60,685 nucleotides of DNA from Brevundimonas intermedia (GCF_027922165.1 NZ_BSFD01000011.1:766960-827644); one strand, 5' to 3'. Numbered from the stretch's first letter, positions 1-9,040 are shown. Notes: generated from the sequence alone by a model not told the origin. Translations and numbers: made by a program.

Positions 1-61
1 GACGCGGGCCTCTGTATCTTCGCGCTACGCTCGGGACGCGGTCCCTCGCGGCTTGAGCGCC

Positions 62-481
62 TTAGCCGACGATCTGGTCTTCGGTGAAGAACTGCGCGAT
101 CTCGAGCTTGGCGTTGTCCTGGCTGTCCGAGCCGTGGACCGAGTTCTCGCCGATCGACAGGGCGAATTGCTTGCGGATCGTGCCTTCGGCAGCCTGTTCC
201 GGGTTGGTGGCGCCCATGACTTCACGATAGGCGGCGACGGCGTTTTCGCCTTCCAGCACCTGCACGACCACCGGCTCGGCGGTCATCTGCTCGACCAGTT
301 CGCCGTAGAACGGACGCTCGGCGTGAACTTCGTAGAACTTCTTGGCCTGGTCGGTCGACAGCTTGACGCGGCGCTGGGCCACGATGCGCAGGCCGGCGCC
401 TTCGATCACGGCGTTGATCGCGCCGGTCAGGTTGCGGCGGGTCGCGTCGGGCTTGATGATCGAGAAGGTGCGTTCGGTCAT
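62..481 (-). CDS. ndk: Nucleoside diphosphate kinase
   Basis: Transfers the terminal phosphate of ATP onto other (d)NDPs through a phospho-histidine, keeping nucleotide pools balanced in the cytosol. The 139-residue protein has the usual bacterial length. It opens with the family start [10 protein letters not shown] (Lys10) and carries the active-site motif NSVHGSDS with His116. A plausible -10 (TATAAG on the minus strand) lies in the 78-bp gap upstream. The gene sits downstream of, and in the same direction as, the toxin-antitoxin pair. All key residues are present. Confidence 0.97.
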   Translation of the reverse strand: MTERTFSIIKPDATRRNLTGAINAVIEGAGLRIVAQRRVKLSTDQAKKFYEVHAERPFYGELVEQMTAEPVVVQVLEGENAVAAYREVMGATNPEQAAEGTIRKQFALSIGENSVHGSDSQDNAKLEIAQFFTEDQIVG

Positions 482-559
482 GGGAATTGACTTCTTGTTA
501 GGGAGATTAAGGGTCGCGGGCTTATAGCGACGCCCCGCCCCCGCGCCAAGCCCGTCTTA

Positions 560-1003
560 TCAGCAGGCGATGGCGCGCACGTGACCGGCGGCGGCATAAT
601 CCAGAATGGCGCGGTCGCGGGTGACGAGCGGCACATCCAGTTCGCGCGCTATGGCGATCATCAGCCGATCAGCCGGATCGCCATGGATCGGCTCCGGCAG
701 GTTCCACGCCGCAAACGCGATCTGATGGTTCATCGGAGCGATCCGAACCCCCGGCGCGCTGAGGACATTGTCGAACCAGCTCGCGGCGTCGGGTTGAAAC
801 AATCGCCCTGTCGGGCTTTGCCGATTGCGCGCCAGCAGTCCGATCTCCCATGCGGAGACCACAGACACGAGGATTCCGTCTTCTGCCTGCGCGGACTGTA
901 TTGCGGCCCGCGCCTCCGAGCCCAGGTCGCGATCCAGTTGCGCCCGAATGATCGCATTGGTGTCCAACAGAATTGCAGCTTGGGCCTGCCCGGCCTTGGA
1001 CAT
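560..1003 (-). CDS. PIN-domain toxin (VapC-like ribonuclease)
   Basis: Putative metal-dependent endoribonuclease toxin of a type II toxin-antitoxin module. The PIN-domain acidic residues are visible in order: LLDTNAI (Asp14 from this start), SAWEIG, GDPADRLM and VTRD near the C terminus. The ATG at 1003 is preferred because it leaves a short lead into the first PIN strand and has a purine-rich stretch just before it. A TTG at 1048 would overlap the antitoxin stop as TTGA and add 15 residues, so a coupled start cannot be excluded. It lies directly downstream of its antitoxin. The RNA target is unknown. Confidence 0.85.
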   Translation of the reverse strand: MSKAGQAQAAILLDTNAIIRAQLDRDLGSEARAAIQSAQAEDGILVSVVSAWEIGLLARNRQSPTGRLFQPDAASWFDNVLSAPGVRIAPMNHQIAFAAWNLPEPIHGDPADRLMIAIARELDVPLVTRDRAILDYAAAGHVRAIAC

Positions 1004-1044
1004 AGCCCCCAGCCCTCGCCCCACGGCCCTTATCGGCCTCAAGC

Positions 1045-1335
1045 TCAACGCAGACCGCTCATCGGGTCACAGACGCCATCCACTTCGGGGTCATAGATGG
1101 GACCGTCGATGTCCAGATCGTCCGGCAGACTGACGCTTCCAGCCTGCCAGCCGATGAAGTCGCCTCTATCCGCTGGCGCAGCAGCACCCGCCACTACCGC
1201 CACTTCCTTGCCGCGCTTGGTGATGCGAACCCTGCGGATCTCGCCCGAGTTCACGCGATCGAGCAGGTCCAGGCACTTGGCCTTGAACTCCGTGGCCGTT
1301 ATGACGACCTCGCCGCTAACAAGATCATACGTCAT
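1045..1335 (-). CDS. Phd/YefM-type antitoxin
   Basis: A 96-residue protein whose first half (VVITATEFKAKCLDLLDRV, then ITKRGKEVAVV) matches the Phd/YefM antitoxin fold, which binds DNA and represses its own operon. The C-terminal half is acidic and likely wraps the toxin. Its stop overlaps a potential TTG toxin start, which supports co-translation. The ATG lies inside the first of two palindromic boxes (1335-1362), and there is no clear ribosome binding site, so translation may be leaderless. No other ATG or GTG is available near the N terminus. Confidence 0.85.
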   Translation of the reverse strand: MTYDLVSGEVVITATEFKAKCLDLLDRVNSGEIRRVRITKRGKEVAVVAGAAAPADRGDFIGWQAGSVSLPDDLDIDGPIYDPEVDGVCDPMSGLR

Positions 1336-1362
1336 GACTGGTCATATAGAGATGACCGGTCA
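1335..1362. promoter_or_regulatory. Paired palindromic operator of the toxin-antitoxin module
   Basis: Two similar 10-bp palindromes occur here: TGACTGGTCA at 1335-1344 and the perfect TGACCGGTCA at 1353-1362, 18 bp centre to centre. Together they also form a larger inverted repeat (TGACTGGTCAT / ATGACCGGTCA, one mismatch). The position over the antitoxin start codon and 21 bp before the ABC-F gene fits an autoregulatory antitoxin operator. Binding by the antitoxin is inferred. Confidence 0.6.
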
Positions 1363-1382
1363 GAAAGTCCATTGCGCCTCCC

Positions 1383-3272
1383 ATGCTCCAGATCACCGAC
1401 CTGACCTTCAACGCCTGGGGCCGCAAATTCCTCGTGGACGCCTCCGTCAGCCTGCCGCCCGGTTCCAAGGTCGGTCTGGTGGGCCGCAACGGCATCGGCA
1501 AGTCCACCCTGTTCAAACTGATCCTGGGCGAGCTTCACGCCGCCGGCGACGAGATCAGCCTGCCCAAGACCGCCCGCATCGGCTCGGTCGATCAGGAACA
1601 CCCGGCCACCCCCGTCAGCGTCATCGACACCATCCTTGAGGCCGACGTCGAACGCCACACCCTGCTGGGCCGGCTGGAGACCGCTGAGCCGGAAGAGATG
1701 GGCGAGATCTGGTCGCGCCTGATCGAGATCGACGCCGACGCCGCCCCGGCCCGCGCCGCCGAAATCCTGGTCGGCCTCGGCTTCGACCAGGAGAACCAGG
1801 CCCGACCCATGTCCGAGTTCTCGGGCGGCTGGCGCATGCGCGTCGCCCTGGCCGCCGCCCTGTTCGCCGAGCCGGACATGCTGCTGCTCGACGAACCGAC
1901 CAACTACCTCGATCTGGAAGGCGCCCTGTGGCTCGAGGCGCGGCTGAAGAAATACCCGCACACCGCCCTGATCATCTCCCACGACCGCGAGATGCTGAAC
2001 GAGGTCTGCACCCATATCCTGCACCTCGCGAACCACACCCTGACCCTCTACACCGGCAACTACGACGCCTTCGAAAAGGCCCGCGCCGAGAAGGCCCGGC
2101 TGCAGCTGTCGGCCAAGGCCAAGCAGGACGCCGAACGCGCCCACCTCCAAGCCTTCGTCGACCGGTTCAAGGCCAAGGCCTCCAAGGCCGCCCAGGCCCA
2201 GTCGCGGATGAAGCGGCTGGAGAAGATGCAGCCCGTCGCCACCACGATCGAGGAACGGGTCGCCCCCTTCACCCTGCCCTCGCCGCCGCGCCCACTGGCC
2301 CCGCCGCTGATCCGGCTGGAGCGGGCCAATGTCGGCTATGACGTCGGCAAGCCGATCCTGCGCAATCTGAACCTGCGGATGGATCTGGACGACCGGATCG
2401 GTCTGCTGGGCGTCAACGGCGCCGGCAAGTCCACGTTCGCCAAGATGATCGCCGGCGCCCTGAACGTGTCCGAGGGCGAACTGCACCGCGACAGGAAGAT
2501 GCGCGTAGGCTGGTTCCACCAGCACCAGATCGAGGCGATGGACCCCACCGACACCCCGCTGGAGATCATCCGCCGCGCCATGCCGGACGCGCCCGAAAGC
2601 GCCCGCCGCTCCAAACTGGCCCAGTTCGGCCTGGGCTATGAAAAACAGGAGACAACGGTCGACAGCCTGTCGGGCGGCGAGCGCGCCCGCCTCCTGCTGA
2701 ACATGGTGGCCATGGACGCGCCCCACGTCCTGATCCTCGACGAACCGACCAACCACCTGGACATCGACAGCCGCCGGGCTCTGCTCGACGCCCTGAACGA
2801 CTACAACGGCGCCGTCATCCTGATCACCCACGACCGCTCGCTGATGGAGATGGTGGCGGACCGGCTGTGGCTGGCCGCCGACGGCACGGTCAAGCCGTTC
2901 GACGGCGACATGGACGACTACGCCAAGTTCGTGCTGGACCGCGCCAAACAGGCCATCGCCAAGCCCAGCCAGATCAAGAAGGAAGAGGCCGCCGCCGCTC
3001 CCGCCGCCCAGAACAACAAGGGCAAGAAGAACGACCGCAAATCAGGGCCTTCGCCCTCGACCCTGCGTCACGCGGTCAAGAAGGCGGAGGAGACCATGGC
3101 CCGCCTGACCGCCGAAATCGCCCGCATCGACGACGACATGGCCACCGCCTCGGTCAACAATCCCAAGGCCCTGGAAGGCCTGACCCGCGCCCGCGCCAAG
3201 ACCGAGGCCGACCTCGCAACGGCCGAAGCCGCCTGGGTCGCGGCGGAAGAGGCGCTCGCCGAGGTGGCGTAG
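1383..3272 (+). CDS. ABC-F family ATPase (Uup/EttA-like)
   Basis: A soluble tandem ATP-binding cassette protein of the ABC-F class. Its relatives act on ribosomes or in genome stability rather than in transport. Two Walker A motifs are seen (GRNGIGKST at 34-42 and GVNGAGKST in the second cassette), with signatures SEFSGGWRMR and LSGGERARLL and two LLDEPTNYLD/ILDEPTNHLD Walker B segments. A lysine-rich linker between the cassettes (the P-site tRNA interaction motif in relatives) and a charged coiled-coil tail of about 100 residues complete the 629-residue protein. No transmembrane segment is present. No ribosome binding site is obvious. It is divergent from the toxin-antitoxin pair. Confidence 0.93.
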   Translation: MLQITDLTFNAWGRKFLVDASVSLPPGSKVGLVGRNGIGKSTLFKLILGELHAAGDEISLPKTARIGSVDQEHPATPVSVIDTILEADVERHTLLGRLETAEPEEMGEIWSRLIEIDADAAPARAAEILVGLGFDQENQARPMSEFSGGWRMRVALAAALFAEPDMLLLDEPTNYLDLEGALWLEARLKKYPHTALIISHDREMLNEVCTHILHLANHTLTLYTGNYDAFEKARAEKARLQLSAKAKQDAERAHLQAFVDRFKAKASKAAQAQSRMKRLEKMQPVATTIEERVAPFTLPSPPRPLAPPLIRLERANVGYDVGKPILRNLNLRMDLDDRIGLLGVNGAGKSTFAKMIAGALNVSEGELHRDRKMRVGWFHQHQIEAMDPTDTPLEIIRRAMPDAPESARRSKLAQFGLGYEKQETTVDSLSGGERARLLLNMVAMDAPHVLILDEPTNHLDIDSRRALLDALNDYNGAVILITHDRSLMEMVADRLWLAADGTVKPFDGDMDDYAKFVLDRAKQAIAKPSQIKKEEAAAAPAAQNNKGKKNDRKSGPSPSTLRHAVKKAEETMARLTAEIARIDDDMATASVNNPKALEGLTRARAKTEADLATAEAAWVAAEEALAEVA

Positions 3273-3303
3273 AGCCAAGTCGTCGCCCCTACCCCTTCAT
3301 CTC

Positions 3304-3411
3304 CGTCATCCTAGGGCTTGTCCCTAGGATCCATAGGCCCGGTATCAAACGGCGGCGCATGCTACGGATACACCGGGAGTCTGGATCCTCGCCACAAGGG
3401 CGACGATGACG
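3304..3411. repeat. REP-like palindromic element
   Basis: Outer inverted arms CGTCATC (3304-3310) and GATGACG (3405-3411) enclose smaller hairpins such as CCTAGG...CCTAGG near 3310-3330. This is the architecture of the dispersed intergenic palindromes common in alphaproteobacteria. It fills the gap between two convergent genes and may act in transcript 3' end formation. Confidence 0.6.
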
Positions 3412-3438
3412 GCTTGAGAAGCGGCCGCCTGCCGCCCG

Positions 3439-4140
3439 TCAGCCCCCGCTGCTGGCCTGCATATAGGTTTCCTCATAGGGCTGGACCACGACCCAGCCCT
3501 CGCCTTCGAACTTCATCTGGATGCTCTCGCCCGAGCCCCGGCCCATCAGGGTTTTGAACGAGATGTCGGTGGCGATCTCCGGCGACAGGCCGCCTGACCA
3601 GGCCACGGTGGCGTTCGGATCGGTGAACACCGGCCCGGTCGCCGCGCTGACCTTGAGGATCAGCGGATCATAGTGAGAGGTGATGGCCACAATGCCGCTG
3701 CCGCTCAGCTTCACATTGAACAGGCCGCCGGACATCATTCCGGCGACCCGCTTCATCATGGTGATCTGGTTGCTGACGCCGGTCTCTAGCGCCAGCACAT
3801 CATTGCCGTTGGCGAAGATGGTCTCGTTGTCGAGCCGCAGCAGGGTGATCTTCTTGCCCGTATCGGCCAGATAGACCCGCCCCTGGCCCTCCATCTTCAT
3901 CAGCACCATGCCCTCGCCGCTGACCGCCTTCTTCAGCAGATTGCCGAGCCCCTGCTCCATCAGGCCCTGGCGCGTAAACTTCACCTGACCGGTCCGCGCC
4001 ACCATGGCGCCGGACTTGGCCCAGACCGACCCGTTCAGCCGCACCTCCAGCAGATACGGGTTCTCCAGCTCAAAGGCCTCGGGGCTGACGTCCTTCTCCC
4101 TATAGGCGGAGACGAATTCGGCGACGGTCTTGACGGGCAT
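3439..4140 (-). CDS. AIM24 / TIGR00266 family protein
   Basis: A 233-residue protein of the AIM24 family, a double-stranded beta-helix fold of unclear bacterial function. Family-typical segments include NPYLLEVRLNGSVWAKSGAMVA, GNLLKKAVSGEGMVLMKMEG, a repeated ANGNDVLALE/VWAK-type strand pattern and a Gly-rich C terminus. The start at 4140 is preferred over an upstream in-frame start at 4203 because GAGG lies 5 nt before it and MPVKTVAEF begins the conserved region. No signal peptide or membrane segment is seen. It is convergent with the ABC-F gene and divergent from the DUF4198 gene. Confidence 0.8.
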   Translation of the reverse strand: MPVKTVAEFVSAYREKDVSPEAFELENPYLLEVRLNGSVWAKSGAMVARTGQVKFTRQGLMEQGLGNLLKKAVSGEGMVLMKMEGQGRVYLADTGKKITLLRLDNETIFANGNDVLALETGVSNQITMMKRVAGMMSGGLFNVKLSGSGIVAITSHYDPLILKVSAATGPVFTDPNATVAWSGGLSPEIATDISFKTLMGRGSGESIQMKFEGEGWVVVQPYEETYMQASSGG

Positions 4141-4212
4141 GGAAACCTCAAAAGCGGGGATGTCTGAACCGCCAGCCTGCCCGCGCACGACCCGGTCGTG
4201 CAAGCTGAAATG

Positions 4213-4235
4213 AATTGCAAACGACTCTCAATCTT
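4213..4235. promoter_or_regulatory. Fur-like iron box
   Basis: The stretch TTGCAAACGACTCTCAATC lies 35-56 bp before the DUF4198 start. It resembles alphaproteobacterial Fur sites, which carry TGC-AAT-AT-TCTCA-type halves. Its 15-bp core matches the 7-1-7 Fur pattern at about 9 of 14 positions by eye. It is close to where a promoter should lie, so iron repression is a reasonable inference. Confidence 0.4.
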
Positions 4236-4268
4236 ATAATCTCCCGCCCGAAAGCGGAGGAACGCCCC

Positions 4269-5069
4269 ATGACCCGACCCACCATCCACGCCGGCCTGCT
4301 GGCCTCCCTCCTGGCGGTCTGGAGCGCCGGGGCGGCCCAGGCCCACTCCCCCTATCTGCGGCCGAACCTGTTCGACGCCGGTCGGCGTGACCACGTCACG
4401 GTCGAGGCCGCCTTCACCGAGGATGTCTTCAACGCCGAAGTGGTCATGCGCTCCGACAGCTTCCACGTCGTCGGCCCCAATGGCGCTGCGCCGATAAGCG
4501 CCGTCACCTATCTGCGCGACCTGGCGGTGTTCGAGGCGCCGACCCCGGTGGACGGCCTGTACCGCCTGTCGTCCGGCCCCCGCGCCGGCCGCGCAGCCAA
4601 GATGTACAACACCCCCTCCGGCTGGAAGATGGTCGGAGAGGAAGACACGCCGCCCCCGCCCGACGCCGAACTGGTCGATGTCCAGAGCATCACCGTCGCC
4701 GAGGTCTATGTCGTGCGCGGCGCCCCCGACGACGCCGCCCTGAAACCCACCGGCCAGGGCCTTGAACTCCAGCCCCTGATCCAGCCGAACGCGATCGTGG
4801 CCGGCGAAGACGCGAGCTTCCGCCTGCTGTTCGACGGCCAGCCCCTGGCCAACGCCCCCGTCACCGTCTTCCGCGAAGCCGGCCTGTACGACGGCAAGAA
4901 GATCGAGGCCGAAACCGCCACCGACGCCTCGGGTGTCGTGACCCTGCGCGTCTCAGCCCCCGGCGCCTATATGACCCAGGTCCGCCACCGCACCGCCGCC
5001 CCGGCCGGCAGCCTCACCCCCTACCGCAGCTACACCCACACCCTGACCTTCATCGCCGACGCGGGGTGA
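4269..5069 (+). CDS. Exported DUF4198 domain protein
   Basis: A 266-residue protein with a clear signal peptide (IHAGLLASLLAVWSAGAAQAHS, cleavage after AQA) followed by the DUF4198 periplasmic domain. The mature protein begins HSPYLRPN, and the His-rich start is typical of a family often linked to metal uptake and TonB receptors. The C terminus repeats Ig-like strands (DASGVVTLRVSAPGAYMTQVRH). The start is fixed by GGAGG at good spacing. The Fur-like box just upstream supports a role in iron or metal acquisition, but no receptor gene lies beside it. Ligand unknown. Confidence 0.8.
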   Translation: MTRPTIHAGLLASLLAVWSAGAAQAHSPYLRPNLFDAGRRDHVTVEAAFTEDVFNAEVVMRSDSFHVVGPNGAAPISAVTYLRDLAVFEAPTPVDGLYRLSSGPRAGRAAKMYNTPSGWKMVGEEDTPPPPDAELVDVQSITVAEVYVVRGAPDDAALKPTGQGLELQPLIQPNAIVAGEDASFRLLFDGQPLANAPVTVFREAGLYDGKKIEAETATDASGVVTLRVSAPGAYMTQVRHRTAAPAGSLTPYRSYTHTLTFIADAG

Positions 5070-5178
5070 TTGCGCCCTCGCCTGATCGATGTTCGTCAGA
5101 GACTCCTGAATGAAACCTGTGGTCTATGGCGTCCGGCGGTCGTCGTGCTAGGCATCGGACGACCAGGGGGATTTGGGC

Positions 5179-8100
5179 ATGAGACGGTTCTTGATGGCGG
5201 CTGCGGCCGCGTGGGTGATTTCGGCTGCGGCGCCGACGTGGGCGCAGGAAGTCGAGCGGGCGCCGGCGCCGGTCTGGGTTGTCGCCTCGTCGCCCAGCCC
5301 GCGTCCGGCGGTCACTGACGACGCTCCCATTCGGGTTCTTTCCGTCGACGATCAGGTCCACTTCGACGCCGACGGCGTGCATGTTTACTACGGCCGTCGC
5401 TCCCTGGTGCAGACCGCCCAGGGCCTCTCGAACCTCAACAATGTGACCGCGACCTGGGACCCGTCGTCCGAGACGGTTCAGGTTCACGCCGTGCGCATCC
5501 TGCGCGGCGATCAAGTCATCGACGTGCTTCAGGATCAAAGCTTCCAGATCATCCAGCGCGAGAACAATCTGGAATCCTCGATGTTGGACGGCCGGCTGAC
5601 CGCCACCCTCCAGCCTCGCGACCTGCGGGTCGGGGACATTCTGGAGACCGCCTTCACCATTCACGACACGGGCGGCGTGCTCGCCCCACACCAGGAAGAC
5701 CTCGTCAACGCCAACTCTGGCCTGAAGATCGATCACTATCGCCTGCGCGCCAGCTGGCCCGTCGGCAGCCCGCTCAGGGTCGAGGCCGCCGAACCTTGGG
5801 CCGATATCCAACCGCGGCGGATCGGCGGAAACCAGGTCTTCGAAATCGACGCGCGCGACCTCGCGCCGGTCCGGCTGCCGGACGACCTGCCCGGTCGTTT
5901 CAGAATGCCGCGCATCGTTCAGTTCACGGACTTCGCCGACTGGAGCGCCCCCTCCGCCCTGATGGCGCCCCTCTATGAACGCGCCTCGACTCTGGAGGCG
6001 GGCTCGCCCCTCACGGCGCTGATCGAGGAAATCCGCGCCGCCCAGGCCACGCCTGAAGCGCGCGCCGCAGCCGCCCTTCGTCTGGTCCAGGACGAGGTGC
6101 GCTACCTGGCCCTGTCCATGGGCGAAGGCGGCTATGTGCCCACCGCCGCCGACGAGGTCTGGCGCAGCCGCTACGGCGACTGCAAGGGCAAGACCGTGCT
6201 CCTGCTCGCCCTGCTGCACGGCCTGGGCATCGAGGCCGAAGCGGTCCTGGTCAGCACCGAAAACGGCGACGGCCTGCCCGAGCGGCTGCCCGCCATGGCC
6301 TGGTTCGATCACGTTCTCGTTCGGGCCATCATCGACGGGAAACCCTACTGGATGGACGGCGCTTCGAGCGGCGACCGGACGCTGGAGGACCTGACCCCGC
6401 CCGATTATCGGTGGGCCCTGCCGATCAAGGCGCAAGGGGCCGCCTTCGAGCCCATCGTCCAGCCGCTGCTTAGGACGCCGGGTTTCGAGACCACGACAAC
6501 CCTGGACGCCACAGCCGGGCTGGACGCCCAAGCGCCCTTCACCATGGACCTGGCCTATTATGGCGGCGCCGCCCTGCAGATGCGCCGCCAGATGAGCGCC
6601 GTCACGCGCGAGCAACTGCAAACCGCCATGACCGCCTCCGTCGAAGACAAGAACGACGCCGTGAAGGTCGAAACCGTCGACACCCGCTACGACGACGACT
6701 CCAACGTCTTTCACATCCTGATCGGCGGTAAGATCCGGATGACCTGGGTCAACGGCGTCGGCGGCGGACGCGTCATGGGCCTGCCCGAGGTCTCCGTCTT
6801 CATCTCCCATCAGGACGAACGCACGGGCCTGCTGGCCCAATACAAGGACCAGCCCTACGCCATTTCCCACCCCTATATGAACCGCACCTCCGTGCGCGTC
6901 CTCCTGCCGAACGGCGGCGTGGGCTTCAGGCTGGAAGGCGGCGACCAGACGGTGGAAGGCGGCGGCTATCGGGTGTCTCGTCAGGCCAGCCTGAATGACG
7001 GCGTCGTCGAGGCTGTGCGAACCATCACCAGCCTGACACCAGAGATCACGGCCGAAGACATGGCCCAGGCCCGCACCCGCGCCAAGGCTATGGTCGACAC
7101 GGTGCTGCGCCTGCGCGCGCCCGCCGGCTATCAGGCCACAGCCGCTGACCGCGCCCGTCTGGCCCCGGGCGACGACGATGTCGCCGAGCTGATCGAACGG
7201 GCAGAAAACCTCAGCCAGAGCGGCGACGCGGAAGGCGCCTTGGCCCTGCTGGACACGGCCGTGACCGCCGAACCCGACAACGCCGAGGCGCGTCGCAAAC
7301 GAGCGGAGGTGCGCCTGTACGAGAGAGACTACGCCGGCGCCCGGGCCGACTATGACCATGCCGTCGATCTGGACCCGGCCGATGTCGACGCCGCCGTGGG
7401 TCAGGGCCGGGTCGCCCTGGTCGAGGGGCGATACCCCGACGCCGTCGTCAGCTTCACCGTGGCCCTGCGCCTGGATCCGACTCAGACCAGCGCCCTGTCC
7501 GGTCGTGGAGAGGCCTACTACCAACTGGGCCGGTTCGACCGGTCGCTTGGCGACTACCGCGCCCTGAAAACCGCAAGCCCGGATGACGACAGCGGCCTGT
7601 GGGGCGAGGCGCGGGCCCTGGGTCGCCTGGGTCGCGCCGAAGAGGCCCGCACCCAGATCGCCGCCAAGCTGAAAGACACGCCCGAAAGCTATGCGGCCCT
7701 GGATCGGTTGCTCACCCTAGGCAAGGCCGACGGACGCCTGCGTGAGGCCCTGCCCGCGCTCGACGCCGGCCTGACGGCCTCCCCCGACAACTTCGGTCTT
7801 CTGTCCCTGCGCGGTGAAGCGCGCGCCGCCCTGGGCGACGCCGCCGGCGCCCGGTCGGACTTCGACGCCATGCGCCGACTGGCCGGCGGCGATTCCGCCC
7901 TGATGAACGGCGTGTGCTGGAGTCAGGCCATCAGCGGCTTCGACCTGGACCAGGCTCTGGCCGATTGCGACATCGCCGCCGAATCCGGCGTCGCCGCCTT
8001 CGTGGACAGCCGCGCCATGGCCCTGCTCCACCTGGGCCGCTTCGACGAGGCCAAGACCGCCTACGACCAAGTTCTCGCCACCCTGCCCAACCTCCCCGCC

Positions 8101-8241
8101 TCCCTCTACGGCCGCGGCCTGGCTCGACAGGCCCTGGGCGACACGGGCGGGCAGGACGACCTGGACCGCGCCAAGGCGCTGGACATCGACGTGGGCGAGA
8201 AGTTCGAGGTCTTCGAGGCGCGGCGCAAGACGGCGCAATAG
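5179..8241 (+). CDS. Exported DUF3857 / transglutaminase-like protein with TPR tail
   Basis: A 1020-residue exported protein. The signal peptide RFLMAAAAAWVISAAAPTWAQ is followed by a DUF3857 beta domain (to about 260) and a transglutaminase-like domain whose Cys335 sits in RYGDCKGKT, with a His in WFDHVLV downstream. Past about residue 660 a run of TPR repeats is recognisable (ALALLDTAVTAEPDNAEA, ADYDHAVDLDPADVDA, ALRLDPTQTSALSGRGEA). The family is common in Bacteroidota and alphaproteobacteria; substrates are unknown, and a peptidase or cross-linking role in the periplasm is inferred only from the fold. The ATG at 5179 is chosen because AGGGGG lies 8 nt before it. Confidence 0.88.
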   Translation: MRRFLMAAAAAWVISAAAPTWAQEVERAPAPVWVVASSPSPRPAVTDDAPIRVLSVDDQVHFDADGVHVYYGRRSLVQTAQGLSNLNNVTATWDPSSETVQVHAVRILRGDQVIDVLQDQSFQIIQRENNLESSMLDGRLTATLQPRDLRVGDILETAFTIHDTGGVLAPHQEDLVNANSGLKIDHYRLRASWPVGSPLRVEAAEPWADIQPRRIGGNQVFEIDARDLAPVRLPDDLPGRFRMPRIVQFTDFADWSAPSALMAPLYERASTLEAGSPLTALIEEIRAAQATPEARAAAALRLVQDEVRYLALSMGEGGYVPTAADEVWRSRYGDCKGKTVLLLALLHGLGIEAEAVLVSTENGDGLPERLPAMAWFDHVLVRAIIDGKPYWMDGASSGDRTLEDLTPPDYRWALPIKAQGAAFEPIVQPLLRTPGFETTTTLDATAGLDAQAPFTMDLAYYGGAALQMRRQMSAVTREQLQTAMTASVEDKNDAVKVETVDTRYDDDSNVFHILIGGKIRMTWVNGVGGGRVMGLPEVSVFISHQDERTGLLAQYKDQPYAISHPYMNRTSVRVLLPNGGVGFRLEGGDQTVEGGGYRVSRQASLNDGVVEAVRTITSLTPEITAEDMAQARTRAKAMVDTVLRLRAPAGYQATAADRARLAPGDDDVAELIERAENLSQSGDAEGALALLDTAVTAEPDNAEARRKRAEVRLYERDYAGARADYDHAVDLDPADVDAAVGQGRVALVEGRYPDAVVSFTVALRLDPTQTSALSGRGEAYYQLGRFDRSLGDYRALKTASPDDDSGLWGEARALGRLGRAEEARTQIAAKLKDTPESYAALDRLLTLGKADGRLREALPALDAGLTASPDNFGLLSLRGEARAALGDAAGARSDFDAMRRLAGGDSALMNGVCWSQAISGFDLDQALADCDIAAESGVAAFVDSRAMALLHLGRFDEAKTAYDQVLATLPNLPASLYGRGLARQALGDTGGQDDLDRAKALDIDVGEKFEVFEARRKTAQ

Positions 8242-8423
8242 AAACGGGCGTCTAGGCGCGGCGCCGTTCGAAACAGCCGGCCGCCAAGCCCGAGCCGCTG
8301 ACCAGCATCGCCTGATGGCGGTAGAGCGACTGTCGCCGCCTCCTTATGACGACCGAACATTAGGGTGGCGGGGGTTTGGTGAAATCGGATTGCGGATAGG
8401 CGCTTGGACATCTCGCTTTGGCG

Positions 8424-8939
8424 CTATGCCTTAGCGGCGCGTGCGGCGGCGATCATACCGTCCAACCACTCCTGATGGCCGTTGATCATCGGGTTGGGGA
8501 CGGCCTTTGCCAGATCCTTGGCGGGAGCGCCGTTCTGGGTTTCCTGGGTCAGGATGCGGACACGGTCGCCTGAGAGGTCTTCGATCAGCCAGGCGTGATG
8601 CACATCCAGGCGGTCCGCCGCACCCTCTTCACCCGACCAGCCGTGCCAGGCCACACGGGCCGGCTGGCCCTTGACCGGAGCGACATGTTCTACGACCTGG
8701 GATTCGACCGGGAAGCCGAAGGTGCTGAAGAAGAAGCGGACGCCGTTCTCAAGCTCGGGCCCCTTGTCGTCGTAGAAGCGGACGTCGGCGCTGTTCTTGT
8801 AATAGTCCGGCCACCGGGTCGGAATGTTCAGGAAGGGCCAGATGTCCGCCGTCGTCAGACCCGTCACGATGACTTCGTTGGAGCAGTAGTTGTCGGTGAA
8901 GCCCGGGACATAGCCGGCAGGCCAGATGATGTCGCTCAT
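8424..8939 (-). CDS. SRPBCC family protein
   Basis: A 171-residue protein with a START/Bet v1-like SRPBCC pattern: an N-terminal strand with IVTGLTTADIWPFL, then PTRWPDYYKNSADVRF, a central beta-sheet with GVRFFFSTFGFPVESQVVE, and a long C-terminal helix (GHQEWLDGMIAAARAA). Members bind hydrophobic ligands or act as polyketide cyclase-like enzymes. It has no signal peptide and is cytosolic. It is transcribed away from a LysR regulator, so it is probably that regulator's target. The 182 bp downstream (8242-8423) show nothing recognisable. Confidence 0.8.
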   Translation of the reverse strand: MSDIIWPAGYVPGFTDNYCSNEVIVTGLTTADIWPFLNIPTRWPDYYKNSADVRFYDDKGPELENGVRFFFSTFGFPVESQVVEHVAPVKGQPARVAWHGWSGEEGAADRLDVHHAWLIEDLSGDRVRILTQETQNGAPAKDLAKAVPNPMINGHQEWLDGMIAAARAAKA

Positions 8940-9040
8940 GTCGATCTCCTCTTTTCATCGCCGTTGCGGCGTTTGGTGGTGGGAGAATGGGCGCGCATCA
9001 CATATAAAACCAATCGCCATTATGTATCCCAACTATCATT

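Noticed and set aside
5050..7524. A long minus-strand frame opposite the DUF3857 gene
   Set aside because: High-GC antisense shadow; its translation is repetitive His/Gly/Val-rich without family motifs, while the plus strand has a signal peptide and domains.
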